NCBI GenBank assembly: GCA_029953675.1
Contig: JAMWBK010000002.1
Coordinates: 3,224,001-3,288,000 of the forward strand
DNA from: Rhodosorus marinus
Taxonomy: Eukaryota > Rhodophyta > Stylonematophyceae > Stylonematales > Stylonemataceae
Length of the DNA: 64,000 nt
Direction of reading: 5' to 3'
Part shown: in pieces, positions 1-14,718 of the stretch
How positions within the stretch are numbered: the first letter of the stretch is position 1
Layout of the letters: the number at the start of each line of letters is the position of its first letter
The notes under the pieces: model-generated
Seen by the model: the letters and a program-made list of their open reading frames with translations, nothing else
What the model was told of the DNA's origin: nothing
Database searches by the model: none
Program-made: the position numbers and the translations under genes

Positions 1-105
1 CTTGTGTTCTTTAAAAGGGTCAGTCCTCTGTAGAATCCAGCGTGGTTGCGCTCATAATTTCCTCCGTTTTATGTACGTTCATACTGAACCTTTTGGACCT
101 CTGTG

Positions 106-2717
106 ATGTCTACAATGCAGGTCAACACTCCGCTAGAGCTTGCTGACGCTCTCCTCTGCCTTGCAGAGTTTAGACTGCTGGAAACGAAGAAGACTTCATC
201 CTGGGCTCCGTGGCTGAAACTTTCCTGGGAGCTTATTGCACACTTGCTTCTAGACAAGTTCATGCATTTGGTAACAGAGCGCGTAAGTTGAAACGGTATC
301 TCCTCGGCGAGACGCTTATTGGGCGTGATGTCCACGGCACTCGGCACCAACTGGAATTCGAACGACCTTCTGAACTAAGCTGTTCGTCTTCAGGTTTGCT
401 CGGTGTCATACCTTCTCAAGCTGAAGAAGATTTTCGAAAGAATGGTTCGGTTGGTTCTGTTCGATGAGCGTGGAACTGAGACATCCACGCACGTCCGCAT
501 ATTTGAGGCATACCTAAGAATTGAACGAGACGTGAAAAAGCGTATGAACGTTTCCAAGGCTTATATTGAGAAGAAGAAAAAGAAGAAGAAATCGCAGAAA
601 AAGCAACTTTTCAGTGACGCTCAGGTATGCTAGAAGCTTCATGTTGTGAAGCGCTGGTTGTGCGCTGCTTGGTAAATGGCGGGGAAACTCAGGATGCTCA
701 CTTGTTGGTTATTGCTTTAATCTACTTGGTCTATTATGTTTCAGAGCACAAACGTTTTGCAGTCTTTGGGGTACAGCGGCGTTGACGAGCTTGCGAAAGG
801 CTACAAGCTCGTGTCAGAGTCGGTGGTAGGCACAGGAAACGTGGTAGCCTTGGCACTTCCGTTCAAGCTGCCTCTGCCTCGGTTTTTGCGGGTAAACGGT
901 GCTCCCGAGGCTACCGACGAAGAGCTCTCATTGGGGATTGGAGCGGTAAAGGTTTTGAACAACCAGAGAACTGCCTTCGGGCGGCTGATGCGGCACATAT
1001 CTGCGAACTTTCATGACGTGATGGAGATCTACGAACCACGGGCTACTGATGCCGACAAGGTTTGCTTTGCTTATAAGTGCTTGCCTATGTTCCTTTCGTC
1101 GCTGATAAGAACGACCCCAATTGATTCGCAGGTGCTATCAAGTATGTTCCAGATGAAGGTCACTTGCAGAAAGTTCTGCCGTGGCGAGATCACCCTCGAG
1201 GAGATGTCGACCAGAAACTCAGCCACGCTGAAGGCGTGGATGAAAGTCGGCCCACGTGGTGCTAACTCCCTCATGAACATTCCGGATCACATATGGCATC
1301 ATCTTTTCTACATCCTGCGTGCCAACCGTCTCGTCGGCTACTATTCAGTTGAGAGTGGAAAATGTGTCAGAAAGTTCCCTTTCGGTGGTTTTGAGCCAAA
1401 TTCCGAGCAGAGCGCGTTGGTGCGAAGTTCGTCTTTGGAAAGGACAAATCCGCGAGCCCCGACAAGAAAGGAATACCAATACATATCCGAGCTTGTGCAG
1501 GGCGCGGACTCGAACGGCGACATTTCCTTGAAGGAGCGCGAACTGTTTCAGGGGTTGGCGCGAAAGGTAGGGCAAGAAGCGAACGATTGAACTTGTGAAT
1601 CGATATGCTGACAGGCTGGACTACCTTCGCGTAGGTGTTCTGCGCTCCGCAACAGCTATTCAATTGGAAGACGCCTGCGACGCTCTCGAAAGGTCGACCC
1701 GCAATCCTAATGGTGTCCGAGAGTTTCCTATCTATTCCGTGGGAACTTTTCTTCGACCATTTGGTGGTCCGTTCCTTGTGCCTGATGGACCTCGTGCGTG
1801 GAATTCAAACCGGTGGTCATATTGAAGCCCTGAAGCCATCCGCCCGTACCGTGGAGCGAATCAAGTGAGTTAGCGCTTTTGGTTGCTATTTTTGATGTTA
1901 TCTGTGCTTACGTCATGTACAACTTTTCATTAATAGGTATCTAAGCTTTTACACAGAGCGCAAGTCGAACTCCCGAGACATGACCGACCTTTCCAGGCGC
2001 AAATTGTTGTCTCAACAAGCACTTTTGAAAATTGGCTACTCACCACCGGATGTGCTGGTAAAGAGTCTTGGGATAAAGGGCTTCAATGAGCCGAGATTGC
2101 TTGACGCAATAGAGCGACCGAGGGGTCCCTGCAACTCTCCTCTGGCGGTAGCTCGGATCAAGCGCTGGGATCCAAGGAATATTGCTGCGTTTAAATCCTC
2201 GCAATATCCGTATGTTGACTTTGTGAAGGTGGGGCAAAAGGCATGTTAACCCCGTAGTCCGAGCTCTATGTGCTAAGATTCGTTTCTGCTGTAGGTGCCG
2301 TGGTTGAGCTCCGCAACCGCGAAGGATTTGGAAGAGGCTGCATCGAAACGAGAAAAGGCTGCTGTTTACGTTTTCTTGTTTACTTTTGCGGACCTCGTAG
2401 ACAGCAGTGAAGCTGTCTTCGATTTGTACAAGCAGATGGGTAATTCTATTCTGTTGCTTACTAGTGCTCCCAAGATGGACGTTTTGGCGAGGCATTTGAC
2501 TGACTGGGAGGTAGACAGGAAGTGGTTGTTCCGAGCCCAAGGAACAAAGAGTCTGCATGAGACTCTCAAGTTACTGCTCCAAAACATATCGATTTTCTGC
2601 CGGGAAAGGCAAATCCCCATTGTCCAGTTTGTTGGGGAGGATCTGATCGAACCTATCATGCGCACGATCGCGAAAGAAAGTGCTGTCAATCGGATGCGAA
2701 GAGGCTTTCAACTCTAA
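106..2717 (+). CDS. Unrecognised six-exon protein with a CHAT/separase-like C-terminal region (about 724 aa)
   Basis: Exons 106-282, 394-624, 745-1566, 1635-1864, 1937-2228 and 2295-2717 join in one frame through GT-AG introns of 66-120 nt. The start is uncertain: ATG 106 or 118 are candidates, or TCTACAATGCAG may be a splice acceptor so that the gene begins outside the window. Residues around 60-140 are charged, with a Lys-rich run at 557-600. From about residue 410 the order of elements resembles a CHAT-type caspase-like fold: a hydrophobic strand running into IPWELFF, then IKYLSFY, and near the end a Gly-Asn-Ser-Ile-Leu-Leu strand followed by a helix before SLHETLKLL. I see no convincing catalytic His/Cys pair, so any CHAT domain is probably inactive. 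CFAP46/TTC40-type and separase C-termini have a similar layout. Function unknown; the gene is well supported, the fold call is weak. Confidence 0.7.
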
Positions 2718-3642
2718 CTTTTTTACGCACAAACAATTTTTTCTTGTTTTGAAGGCAAGAATATTTATAATTTTTATGGTAAATTTTGGACATATGTATT
2801 CTCGTGTCTTTTCGGACAACACAGCCCTGGTGATCCGATCCATTCCGAATGCGACTTCGCACAAACGTCGGGCTTCTTCGCCTGCGCGCTATGATGTTAC
2901 CCCCTTAAAATGAGGCAGAGATCCATTCCACTCGCTTTTGCGTCGCGCTTCATGCAGAAATAGGGGTCCAATCCATCTTGGAATCTTCTGCCGTGAAGGC
3001 CTCCTCTTGCGCAGAAGCTGGTGGCGCCGACCTGATGTGATATGCTTCGGTCTGAGAAGACCCAAGACTCGCAAAAGCGAGGAGGATGATTTCAGCATAT
3101 ATTGCTGGTGCTGTATCGACGGCTTTGCTTTCATCCACTGTGAACCTGTTCAACGAACAGAGAATACGCTGAGGTCCTCCAACTGTCTCCGTCCCATGTG
3201 GGACTGTCCCGCGAATCCAAGAATTTTTGTGGATTTTAATTGGGCAACAAGAATAGCCCATGTTTCCGGTGAAAAGACCTTTACATAGTATTGGATGAAA
3301 ACTCCCAACTGAAGCTTCCAATTGGTGTAAAGATGCTTATCGACAGGGCCAGAATAAGTTTTCAAATTTTAATGGTCGAAACTGGAACATTCGCCATTGA
3401 TATCTTATGGGAGATCAGGTTTCAAATACGGCTACGAAGCGAGGTTCAGGTTACACATATGGCTACGAAGCGAGGTGTGTAGGTTGTAGACGAGCATTGC
3501 GCTCTTAAGAAGTAGTGGTAAGCTGGATGGGAAAGCTCTTGATCTTAGATAGGAGTTTCCACCAACCGCGGTGCTTAATCTGCGGTAGGAGATGTATCCC
3601 GGTTTCACTTCTAGGAAACGAAGGCCGCTAGTTTTAGTTATC
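2718..3642. other. Intergenic stretch with small unassigned minus-strand ORFs and a short direct repeat
   Basis: No recognisable gene. Minus-strand ORFs at 2889-3134 and 2950-3365 are short. The first reads from an internal Met (about 3098) as a small very basic protein with a presequence-like start (MLKSSSSLLRVLG) and a motif RKRRPSRQKIPRW; it could be a small organellar protein, but no family matches. A 16-bp direct repeat lies at 3430-3445 and 3461-3476. Confidence 0.5.
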
Positions 3643-6600
3643 ATGGGGGGAGCTTATTACGAGGTTCAAGAAGGACAGCTCCAGGTCCAAGATGTTGTCC
3701 CAGAGGCGTTCCAGAGCGTGTTCCCGTTTAGGTGAGCTCAGTGGCAATCACGTCGGAGTCACGGGGCAGAAACTCACTTGATGCTAGTAAGCAGGTACTT
3801 CAATCAAGTTCAGGTCGGGAGCATTGCAGCGTTTACTGAGGACAGTAATTTAGTCGTCAGTGCTCCAACTGGTAGCTTGTTTTCAGAATCAAGTCTACGG
3901 ATGACCATTGCGTTGAGTAGGTGCGGTCCTCTATTTCAGGTTCTGGGAAGACGGTCGTTTTCGAGCTGGCAATTTGCCGGCTGATTCAACGAAGACTAAA
4001 TGGGCGTCAAGAATTTAACATCGTGTAAGCGCAGATCTGAACGTTGTCTATTTTTTATCCAGTACCGGTCGCTTACAACTGCAATGTCACACGCCGCTCA
4101 CCAGATACCTGGCCCCCGTTAAGGCTTTATGCGCGGAGAAAGCCACGGAGTGGAAGAAAAAGTTCGAACCCTTTGGAATCACAGTTGAAGAAGTTACTGG
4201 AGATAGCACGGGCGACTTTCACACCCTGACAAGTGTGGACTTGATTTGCACGACACCTGAGAAGTGGTATGTGCGTTTCTTAGAGCGCTGTAAGCCGGGA
4301 TTGTGGTGACTCAAATGCGCTTCCTATTATCTTCTTCCCAGGGATACTCTCACGAGGACACGGGGCCCTCATATCAATAGAAAAGTGCCACAGAATGAAA
4401 TCGACCTGTTCTTTCAGTTTGGAATAGCATCGAAGACAGCCCTCCTCATTGTAGACGAAGTTCACAGCCTTAATGATGAGCGAGGTGGGACCCTTGAAGC
4501 CGTCATTTCGCGGATGAGACTGACGCAGACTCTTCTCCGCCACGCGTCGAGCGAGCGAGCAGCAGCTACTCACCTCAGGATTGTCGCCGCAAGCGCAACC
4601 ATTCCCAACGCCGCTGATGTTCAGGAATGGCTTAGACCAGCCTCGCTGAGATACTTCGATGACTCTGTGAGGCCATGCAAGCTAACCTCTCACGTGCTGG
4701 GTTACCAAGAGTCGAACCCGTACCAGTTCGAAAGCCAACTAACGAAGAGGTTGCCAGAGGTCATCTCTCAGTATAGCAATGGACGGCCATGCTTGGTTTT
4801 TTGCCCAAGCCGGAAATCTTCAATGAACACCGCGATTGCCCTCTCCGAAATGCTCTTGAATAGTATGATAAGAACCCAGTCGACTTTTTTTCAACTCGGA
4901 TACATGAAGGTTCGGTTATCGATGCTGACTCACGTGACTACTCCTGCTCGATGCTTTTTTTGCTCTTCGCAGGACGACAGCGGCAGGAATCCTCGAGGAC
5001 GTTGCACTCCGGCAAAGCATGGGAGGAATGGGCCCTGCGAGTTGAAAGTGATAGTCTGCGCAAGTGTGTAGTTCAAGGGGTAGCCTTCCACAACGCAACA
5101 CTCAGCACTTTCGACCGGAAGCTGGTCGAGGACATGTTCCGAAACGAGGCGTTGCCTGTCGTCTGCACAACGACAACGCTGGCGCAGGGAGTCAATCTTC
5201 CAGCACATCTTGTTGTGATAAAGTCGACACGAGTTTATCGAAAGGGACAACTGTGCGAGTATGATTCGAACCTCATCATACAAATGCTGGGAAGGGCTGG
5301 CCGACCTCAGTACGACGACAGCGGGACTGCGGTTATCATGACTTCTTTGAACAGCAAAAGTCTATACGATCTGACGGTGAAGGGTGCTCACCATGCAGTG
5401 GAGAGTCAACTGAGGAACGCTTTTGTCGAGCACGTTAACGCCGAGGTTTGGCCCCACTTTCGGTTACATAACTCTACAGTTTTCCTTTCTGCCCGTGGGG
5501 TTCTACACTCACACTAGCTGGTTAAACAGGTTTGTCGGGGAACGATTGTTGACGTACCGGGTGCCATGCTGTGGTTGAAGGAAACTTTCTTCTGGGTCAG
5601 GGTGAAGAGAAATCCAGGGCACTATTTCGGATGTGAATCTAAAACGCACTATTCTGACTCCGAAATTGAAAAGCGTTTGAAGGACTTATGCCTCACCGCT
5701 TTGAACCTCCTGGGCGAGTCAGGACTGATCGCGTACGATGAGGACGGTGTAACGATCAGTTCCACTCCAGCCGGGATTCTTATGGCAAAGTTCTATATCA
5801 AGTTTTCGACAATGATTTTGATCCAGAAAGCTTCTCAATTCCATTGTGTGGAGGATCTGCTTCGGATATTGTCTGAAGCTGAAGAGTTCTCTGAGGTGAC
5901 TTTGCGGAGGAGCGAGAAGCGTGTTCTCAATGATATTAACAGGATGAACGTATACAAGCTGCCTGCAAAAGAAAGAGTTCGAACCAGAGCGGACAAGGTT
6001 TTCGTCCTCGTTCAAGCTCATCTCTGTGACAGCGACAGGCTGTCCGAGAACGTTTCGTTGATGTTGGAAGCAAACCGCGTCATTTCTTTACTTCTGAGAG
6101 TATGCAATTGCGCCTGTGCATACATTGAAGAAAGCACGTTTGATAGAGCCAGGTTTAGTGCACTGAGCTCCTGCTTCTTTTTGAGACGTTGTCTACTAAC
6201 GAGGACGTCCCTGAACGGGGAGAATGTACTCAAACAACTGAAAGGGGTAGGTACGGCGATGAGGCTACAGCTGAAGGAAGCGGGTATAGAGTCGTTCAAT
6301 GATATAAGAGCAGAGCACCCAAGGAAGTTGGAATCAATCTTGCACAGAAACCCGCCCTTTGGTAATGAGCTTCACCAGCAGCTGAAAAGCCTGCCTCTGC
6401 TGACCATCAAAGTCGAGATTTTGAATGAGAATCTGGTTGTCAGAGCTCAGTGCAATATCGAATCGACCACACGCAGATTTTCTTTGCTTTTCCTGCTTGG
6501 AACCAGTGGTCCGCAGCCGCGGACGCTTCTGAAACGCTTCCTTGCAACTTCGTCGAACACATGGCACGAGGAAAAAATTTCCTGCAGGGCGGGAGGAGGA

Positions 6601-6970
6601 ATTTTTCCCGTAACCGTTCTATTCGCGGTGGAGGATGTATTCGGAATGGACGTGGAGAAAGTCCTAGAGAGGAAAGTTGATGGGCTCCTTTTAATTCGTG
6701 CAGCACCGAGGAAGGAATCCTCTGCCAAGGATTCAGAATCCCTCTCCTCTCTCCGTCGCCGGGCAACCACAATCCCTGAGTATCCGGTGAAGAGACTGAA
6801 AGACAACAGGGTATGCAGAGCACTTCTACATCACTGTGAGTTGAGTTCTGAGTTTGTGGTGCGTTCTTTTCGAGAATAGTTGAAGGCCAGGCGCGAACCG
6901 GAGTTCGTTTCACTTTCAGCAGCTCTCCAAGTCGTCTCAACGAGTCCACGAACTGGTAACACCGCGGTAA
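3643..6970 (+). CDS. HFM1: Meiotic Ski2-like DNA helicase HFM1/MER3 (about 912 aa)
   Basis: Family role: a 3'-5' helicase that stabilises recombination intermediates and promotes crossovers in meiosis. Exons are 3643-3731, 3795-3871, 3940-4024, 4105-4266, 4342-4862, 4973-5445, 5530-6810 and 6920-6970; each junction restores a conserved motif. In order: YFNQVQ (Q-like motif); Walker A APTGSGKT, split by an intron inside the Gly codon; YLAPVKALC; TTPEKW; DEVH (motif II); ASATIPNA (motif III); the strand switch to DRKLVE; TTTLAQGVNLPAH; QMLGRAGRPQ (motif VI). A winged-helix region and a Sec63-type region follow, with a helix-hairpin-helix at LKQLKGVGTAMR. The DEVH box, short length and single cassette fit HFM1 rather than the two-cassette ASCC3/Brr2. 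The last small exon is the least certain. Confidence 0.9.
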
Positions 6971-9780
6971 GCAACGGACGTGCACATGGAACAGCTCATA
7001 TCCTGGATGAAAATTTCCCAACCACTAGTAGAACGGTGCTGCCATTTGTAGGATGGTATTCCAAACCAGTCGGTAAACCAATCCAAGACCAAACCGATTC
7101 AAACAGTTCAATCAAAGAAACAAGCTCAACATCCAATAAGCGACGAAATGAGGGAATATCAATCTATTTTGTCCTCACTCTTTTCGTAGAATTTACACTT
7201 CCACGTCCACGAAGAAAATCAAGATATCCGCACACAATTATTGTACTTTTTCACAAAAGAAATTTCAGGCAATGTCACCACAAATAAATGAAAAATTCCA
7301 CCTCAGGAACCGGGTCGACTTCGATTCGGAACTCCGTCGGATTTAGTGAAAGCTTTTTTTTATATGTAATTGTATGTTCTTAGTTCCTTTTAACGGTTTG
7401 CGTAGCGCTGTAGGCTAATTGTATGTCTGTTTTGAGCTGGGTGACGGAATAGCTGCTTCTATTCCCGCACCTTGGGTGCAGACCCGTTTAGTCGCTTGTG
7501 GCTCTCATAAGCTTAGACTGTCGTGCAGGGTTACGATCGATGCTCAAGTGCGCAAGCCCGTGTATCAACCAGTCCGTCTCCGAAGAAGTTCGAACACAGC
7601 CCTGGTCTTAGAGGATGAAAGCCGAACCATGCGGCGGAAGACTCACAAGCAAATTCCCTCAGTCGTTCTTTATCGTTAGAACCTTCCCATCAGTTGCTCT
7701 ACGTAGCGAGCCTACCGCTGATGGAGACATGTCATCAAAACGCTAACCCACTATTCAGTCAAGACAGCGACCGGTCCCCAACAAACCGGACAAGCTCGAT
7801 CCACATTTTCCCGCGAAAATAAAAAAACGAAATACCTCGGAAACCGAGTTTCAAGACACCCACCGACTTGTCGGATCCAGACTCGATAATACTCTTAAGG
7901 AAACGCCTTTTTTGGAACTCGGGACATTTTGCACTCCAGATTCTCCATTCATTCGATAATCACAATATCTTTTATATAAATATATTTAGGGGATACATCT
8001 CATCGGTATCGCTGGAAAAACGATGGATCCAGCCCGAATTTACGATGATTCATACACCCCAAAGTCAACCCCAAGAGCATAATTGCCTAAATTTTAATAC
8101 AGAAAAAAAATAAACCCGCAAATCTACGCATAATAGAGCTCCGAATCTCCCAAATATCCTAAATCTGTCATTTTCACTTTCTCTGTAAGCTTATCAACCA
8201 AAAAATAAATTCTGTACTAGCAACCCGTTAACTTTCATTGGTTGAAACAACTTAAATAATATACTTTTTCGAGAATTCCTGTTTTTTAGAAAACAAACGA
8301 AGCAAGAATTCAACCCGACTAGCGCTCCTTGCTCAACTACAATCAATCTCACAGTTGTCTTTGATTTTTAAATCAATTTAAGTTCAATGAGCAATTTGGT
8401 CAATATCCCATACCCCCCCTCTGACCCCATTTAAAGCCAGACTGCTCATCTTCTACTTATGATAGGTTGCTAGAAATCACGTTCATGAAACCCATTGACG
8501 TAAAACACTCTCCTCTCTCCTGTCTTGACTTTTTCCATTTTCAGCTGTGAACTGCGCTTAATAGCTTTTTCGATGCGGTGCCCTGACGCGCACTAGTTGG
8601 GCTTCTCTTCAGATAAGTGGTAGACGAATTTTTCGATTTGGGGTTTGTGGGGGTTTTGAGGGGGTTATGCCGCCACTACTGATAAATCATTGGAAGCTCC
8701 CACATCACGAGATGTGTTCCCCGAAACAGTTTGGGCTCCGCTCTTTTGCCTGCTTTCCTTTGTAAGCTTTGTATAAAAGGGTTATGGCGACGCGCGCCTC
8801 TGCCTTTCCCCCCGTCTGCGGTGTTTGGCTGGCGCCGATGGGAAAAAAAAAAGAGGGGGCCATATCTCGGCTACCCATTTTTTTGAGCCATCCTTATTGT
8901 TTCCGTTCTGTGAGACCAGTTTCATAGATAGGATTTGGCGCGTTTTCAAAGCTTAAAAAGACATAATCGTTCCAAGAAGTGTCGTCGTTTCTACTGCTAA
9001 TGATTGCTTTTTTTGGCTGTCTTGACGACCTGAGCTTTTGCTCCGGGGTTTGGATTTCTTATTTCTGTTATTTTAGGACCCCTTTTTTTCCAGGACAGGG
9101 AATTTGTTTTCAAGGCTTCGGGTGTTAATTTTTTTTTGCCACCCTCCTCGTGCGCTTCGCGCACGAATTTGCTGTTGTGGTTCTACCTCAAGGAGACGTG
9201 GGGAAGTGGATACTTGGGGATGACGGTGTGGGAGGGGTTTACTCTTGCAGCTCTGTTAAGATTGTTGGAATTCTGGCTCGAGTGTGGGGTTGATTGTTGT
9301 GCTCCTGAAATACGCCAGAGGAGAGGGTGAGGATTTGTCTTCGCCTTGGAGCAGAGGAGAGGCTTTCCAAGGTCCCGTTTGTCAACCTTGTGAACAGATT
9401 TTCAACGAGGCGTGTGCAGTGGAGCGTTGGCTAGTTGGCTGGTGGATATCCTTTGGGCTTTGACGGGAGGGGTAGTGATTGAGCCGGACGGCTCGGGCAG
9501 GGAGCTTTGGTTAGTGAGGATGCACATGTAAGAGGGTTCAGCGTACTCTTTGGAAGGGGTTTGGAGGAACTTGTGGAGGGTGTTGTGTGTGTGGAGAGGC
9601 TGAGAGTTCATGACTTTGAAAACAAGTAGGATTGTTTAAGTTGTGAGTGCTAACGAGGTTGTGGAATTTTTTTGAGAGTTCCTTCGAAGTGGGGGTGGGG
9701 GAGGGCGCTTGTCAATTCCCCCTGTGTTCGATTTTGAAGGGTAGTTTTTGGCGCGTGGGGTTTTGCTACTTTTCTGAAGA
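6971..9780. other. 2.8-kb intergenic region
   Basis: No gene recognised. The first 350 bp downstream of the helicase is C/A-rich. 7800-8500 is AT-rich and has an ATTGGTTGAA box near 8236. From about 9060 the plus strand becomes G/T-rich and poor in C, as before the other plus-strand starts here. This is the presumed promoter and leader of the SANT-domain gene that starts at 9781. ORFs at 7419-7679 and 9136-9330 match nothing. Confidence 0.6.
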
Positions 9781-11300
9781 ATGACAGACGCTTCCCTGTC
9801 CTTGGGCTTCGATGACAGCATTGTGCGAATGGGTTTGTCAGCTCCGTCGATTGAGCTGTCGCTTCCTGGGTTTGGGGAACTGTCAAACTCGGCGACTGCT
9901 TTGGACAGGATGGATAGCAAGCCCGGGTCGGAAGTAAATTTTTCAGCTTTCAACTCCGAGATTTCGTCGTCGACTGCGCCAGTAGAAAAGAAATCGTGCT
10001 TGCTAGCGGAGGACATCGAACAGGATGTTGCGGTAGTGGAAGACACTTTCTCGAAGTTTCCAAAGAGGAAAGGGGACGAGGACAAGCACAGTCCAAATTT
10101 CGAACTGAACTGGTATAACGATAGACCGCATGAAGAGCACGCGGCGTTTAGCTCATTGCCCCCGAGAGCTCCGGTGAATTATACCCCCGCTGATTCTTCT
10201 GCTAAGAAGCGAATGAGAAAGGAACCCCTGGCGATTTCCACTGTGACACAAAAGTCACCGGATAACTCGAAACGCAGAAACTGGACTGAGGAAGAGGTTC
10301 AGAAGTTTTACGAAGGCCTCTACAAGTTTGAAGCTGATTTTCCGAGCATTTCTGCATATATAGGTACTAAGCGAGCTGACCAGGTATGCATACGAAGAGC
10401 TCCCTGTCATGTAGAAGGCTTGCAGAGCCTAATTCACCCAGTGACCCGCTTTGCTTGTCCTTTCGAACGCGTAGGTCAGCTCTCTGTTCAGGAAAGAATT
10501 CTCAAGAGCTCAGCACCACTTCAAGAAGGACGGGATTATTGTACCAACGCAAAGAGGAGCCAAAGCCAATTTGGCCGATCAAGTTGCTGTCCTGAAGCAG
10601 TGGGCAGTGGAGAGATCCGAGAATACTAATATCGCGGAATCTGAGACCAGAACAGAAGGTGCGAAACTGCCGAGAAAGAAGACCTCCGCAAAGCATCACG
10701 TGCAGGTAGGCACTCAAGAAAGGACTGATGATGACGCTTTTTATATGTGCTTCTTCCGACGGAGCAACTGACTGAGAATTTGGCTTCTGTTATTGTTGTA
10801 TGAAGTTGGTACCTGAGTCTAAGAATGACGAGACAATTCTTCGAAGCCATGGCTTCAATCCATTGGTAGTCGTCGTGCTCCGTGGTCACCGACCAGTTTC
10901 CGATATTATTGAGCACTTGACTGGCAAATGGGGATCGCTACTAGCCCCGCGGACAGATCTTCAGCTTCTTGGAGACTTCGAGGCAACCTCGAAGATTGAC
11001 GAAGTCCTTGAACAGTTGGGAAATCCCAAGGTACCCCGTCTTCGCTACGAGCTTCTGTACGATGACGAGCCGATTGTTGGCGAGAGCACGTTGAGCAGGT
11101 TACTGGGGAACTCTGTAACCTTCCCAACGTCTTTATTACCGAGCGGCCCGAATGGTATTACGGATGACGTAGCGGAGGAAGTTGTTCTGCCGTTCACGTG
11201 CGAGGACGCGAACGATGGAATGGAAGAGACCTTGGCTGATCATGTTACCGCCTGCCCAAGTCCACCCAGGGGGAGTGCGTTTGCGAGCATCTTCCAATAG
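9781..11300 (+). CDS. CRAMP1/TKI1-like SANT-domain nuclear protein (about 442 aa)
   Basis: Exons 9781-10383, 10475-10705 and 10806-11300, all phase 0. The first 150 residues are acidic, Ser-rich and low in structure. A basic KKRMRK stretch (nuclear signal-like) precedes a SANT/Myb-like domain at about residues 165-225, starting RRNWTEEEVQKFYEGLYKF, with the split helix continuing across intron 1. After a Lys-rich linker, exon 3 starts LVPESKNDETILRSHGFNP and continues VSDIIEHLTGKWG to PRLRYELLYDDE. That second module matches the region after SANT in Drosophila Cramped, human CRAMP1 and plant TSL-kinase interacting protein 1, where hydrophobic helices support a conserved KW. Those relatives act in nuclear chromatin, and CRAMP1 controls histone H1 genes. 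The role here is inferred from family. Confidence 0.75.
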
Positions 11301-12596
11301 AGAAACTACTGTGAATAGAGAAAGCCCGGAAAGCGAAACAGGTTGCCAGCTCGATTCATCGTCGTGGCGGAGAACGACAACCGGCTTCAAAGGCGCGGGA
11401 GCTAGCCTCCCAGTTGGCCCGTTTTCAGAAAAATCCATTGTTGTACATTAATTGAAGAACTTTAAAGAACAAGCTTCCTTTTAGGGTTGGATAACCTCGA
11501 CCGAGAGCCTAGAACAACTCCAGGTGACCGTGCCCAAGACAAGAGCCAGTACATACGCATACAACGCCACGAGTCTCATTCCGCCACTTGGTCAGGTAGC
11601 TGACTCAACTTCCATGCAGATGGGGAGGCGCTCCATGCTGTGTCACACACAGCGCTACGAATTATGCGATCGGCGGGTGGGCACTAAAGCGATGATATCG
11701 CCCTAACTCAACGTGTTTGCTTGGCGTGTGTCACGAGTGCTAACCATTTCATAGACTGCAGAAGCTAGTCCCTTTCAGTTTGCAATCACACCGAGGAGAC
11801 TACGGTAGCAAAATCACCAGCAAAAAAACTTCTTTCTCCGACAAAAGCACAATCCCACCTGCACTTAGCATCAACACTCTTTCGTCTTCACAACTTACTC
11901 TGCCGCACCAGAAATGAAAAAATTGTCGGGAGAGACAGCTGGAAAAAACTCAGGACACCTGTCCTTCCGATATCCATGATTGATTGATATTTTGATTGAT
12001 ATTAGATATTTTATTTTTTAGGAGAAAGATTGGGGTGGTCACTGAAGTACTGGTGGTCTCTGGACGAAACCAAGGCTGTCTTAGGAATGGATCGACGATC
12101 CTATCGACGCGTACGCAGCAAATCATCTGAGAAGAGTGGATTTGGCGGAGGAGAACCCAAGAAAACCTCCACACGATCTTGGAACGGATCAACATCCCAT
12201 GCCCCGGAGATAAGAGGATCTGACCTCGTCGCCTCATCCCGAGTATAGCACCCAACGTTTTCGGTTTGTTAATATGTGCTTAACCGCGGAGAGAGTTTTG
12301 TAACCCGTCGCGATAGTGGAGAAGAACGCCGATGTCAAGAAGTCCCATTTAGATCTACGCAAGCGAAAGCGATTTGGCCAAGTTCGAAACGAACTGTATC
12401 CCATTGGTCGGTCGAACGCGTTGCGATCTTTATGCAACTCAGGACCGAGAGAAAACAAATCTCAATGACAAAAGGGAAGAGACCCTACTTTTCGGGATAC
12501 TGTTGGGGATACGTTTAGTATTTAGTTTGCTAGGGGGGATTGAAGAGGAACTCCTCACGGAAAGAGCACAAGCTAAGCAGTATCCGTTTACGTGCG
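11301..12596. other. Intergenic region upstream of malic enzyme
   Basis: Only short overlapping ORFs on both strands, none with a recognisable motif. An AT-rich patch of TTGATTGATATT-type repeats sits at 11975-12020. I see no RNA gene or mobile element. Confidence 0.5.

Positions 12597-14718
<2,122 letters not shown>

Noticed and set aside
2889-3134. Basic minus-strand ORF considered as ribosomal protein eL39 because of RQKIPRWI
   Set aside because: The conserved C-terminal half of eL39 is absent in every frame.
7419-7679. Open frame of 86 codons in the gap after the helicase gene
   Set aside because: No motif, no leader composition, no plausible splice partner.
11182-11451. Open frame overlapping the end of the SANT gene
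   Set aside because: Shadow of the third exon in another frame; low complexity.
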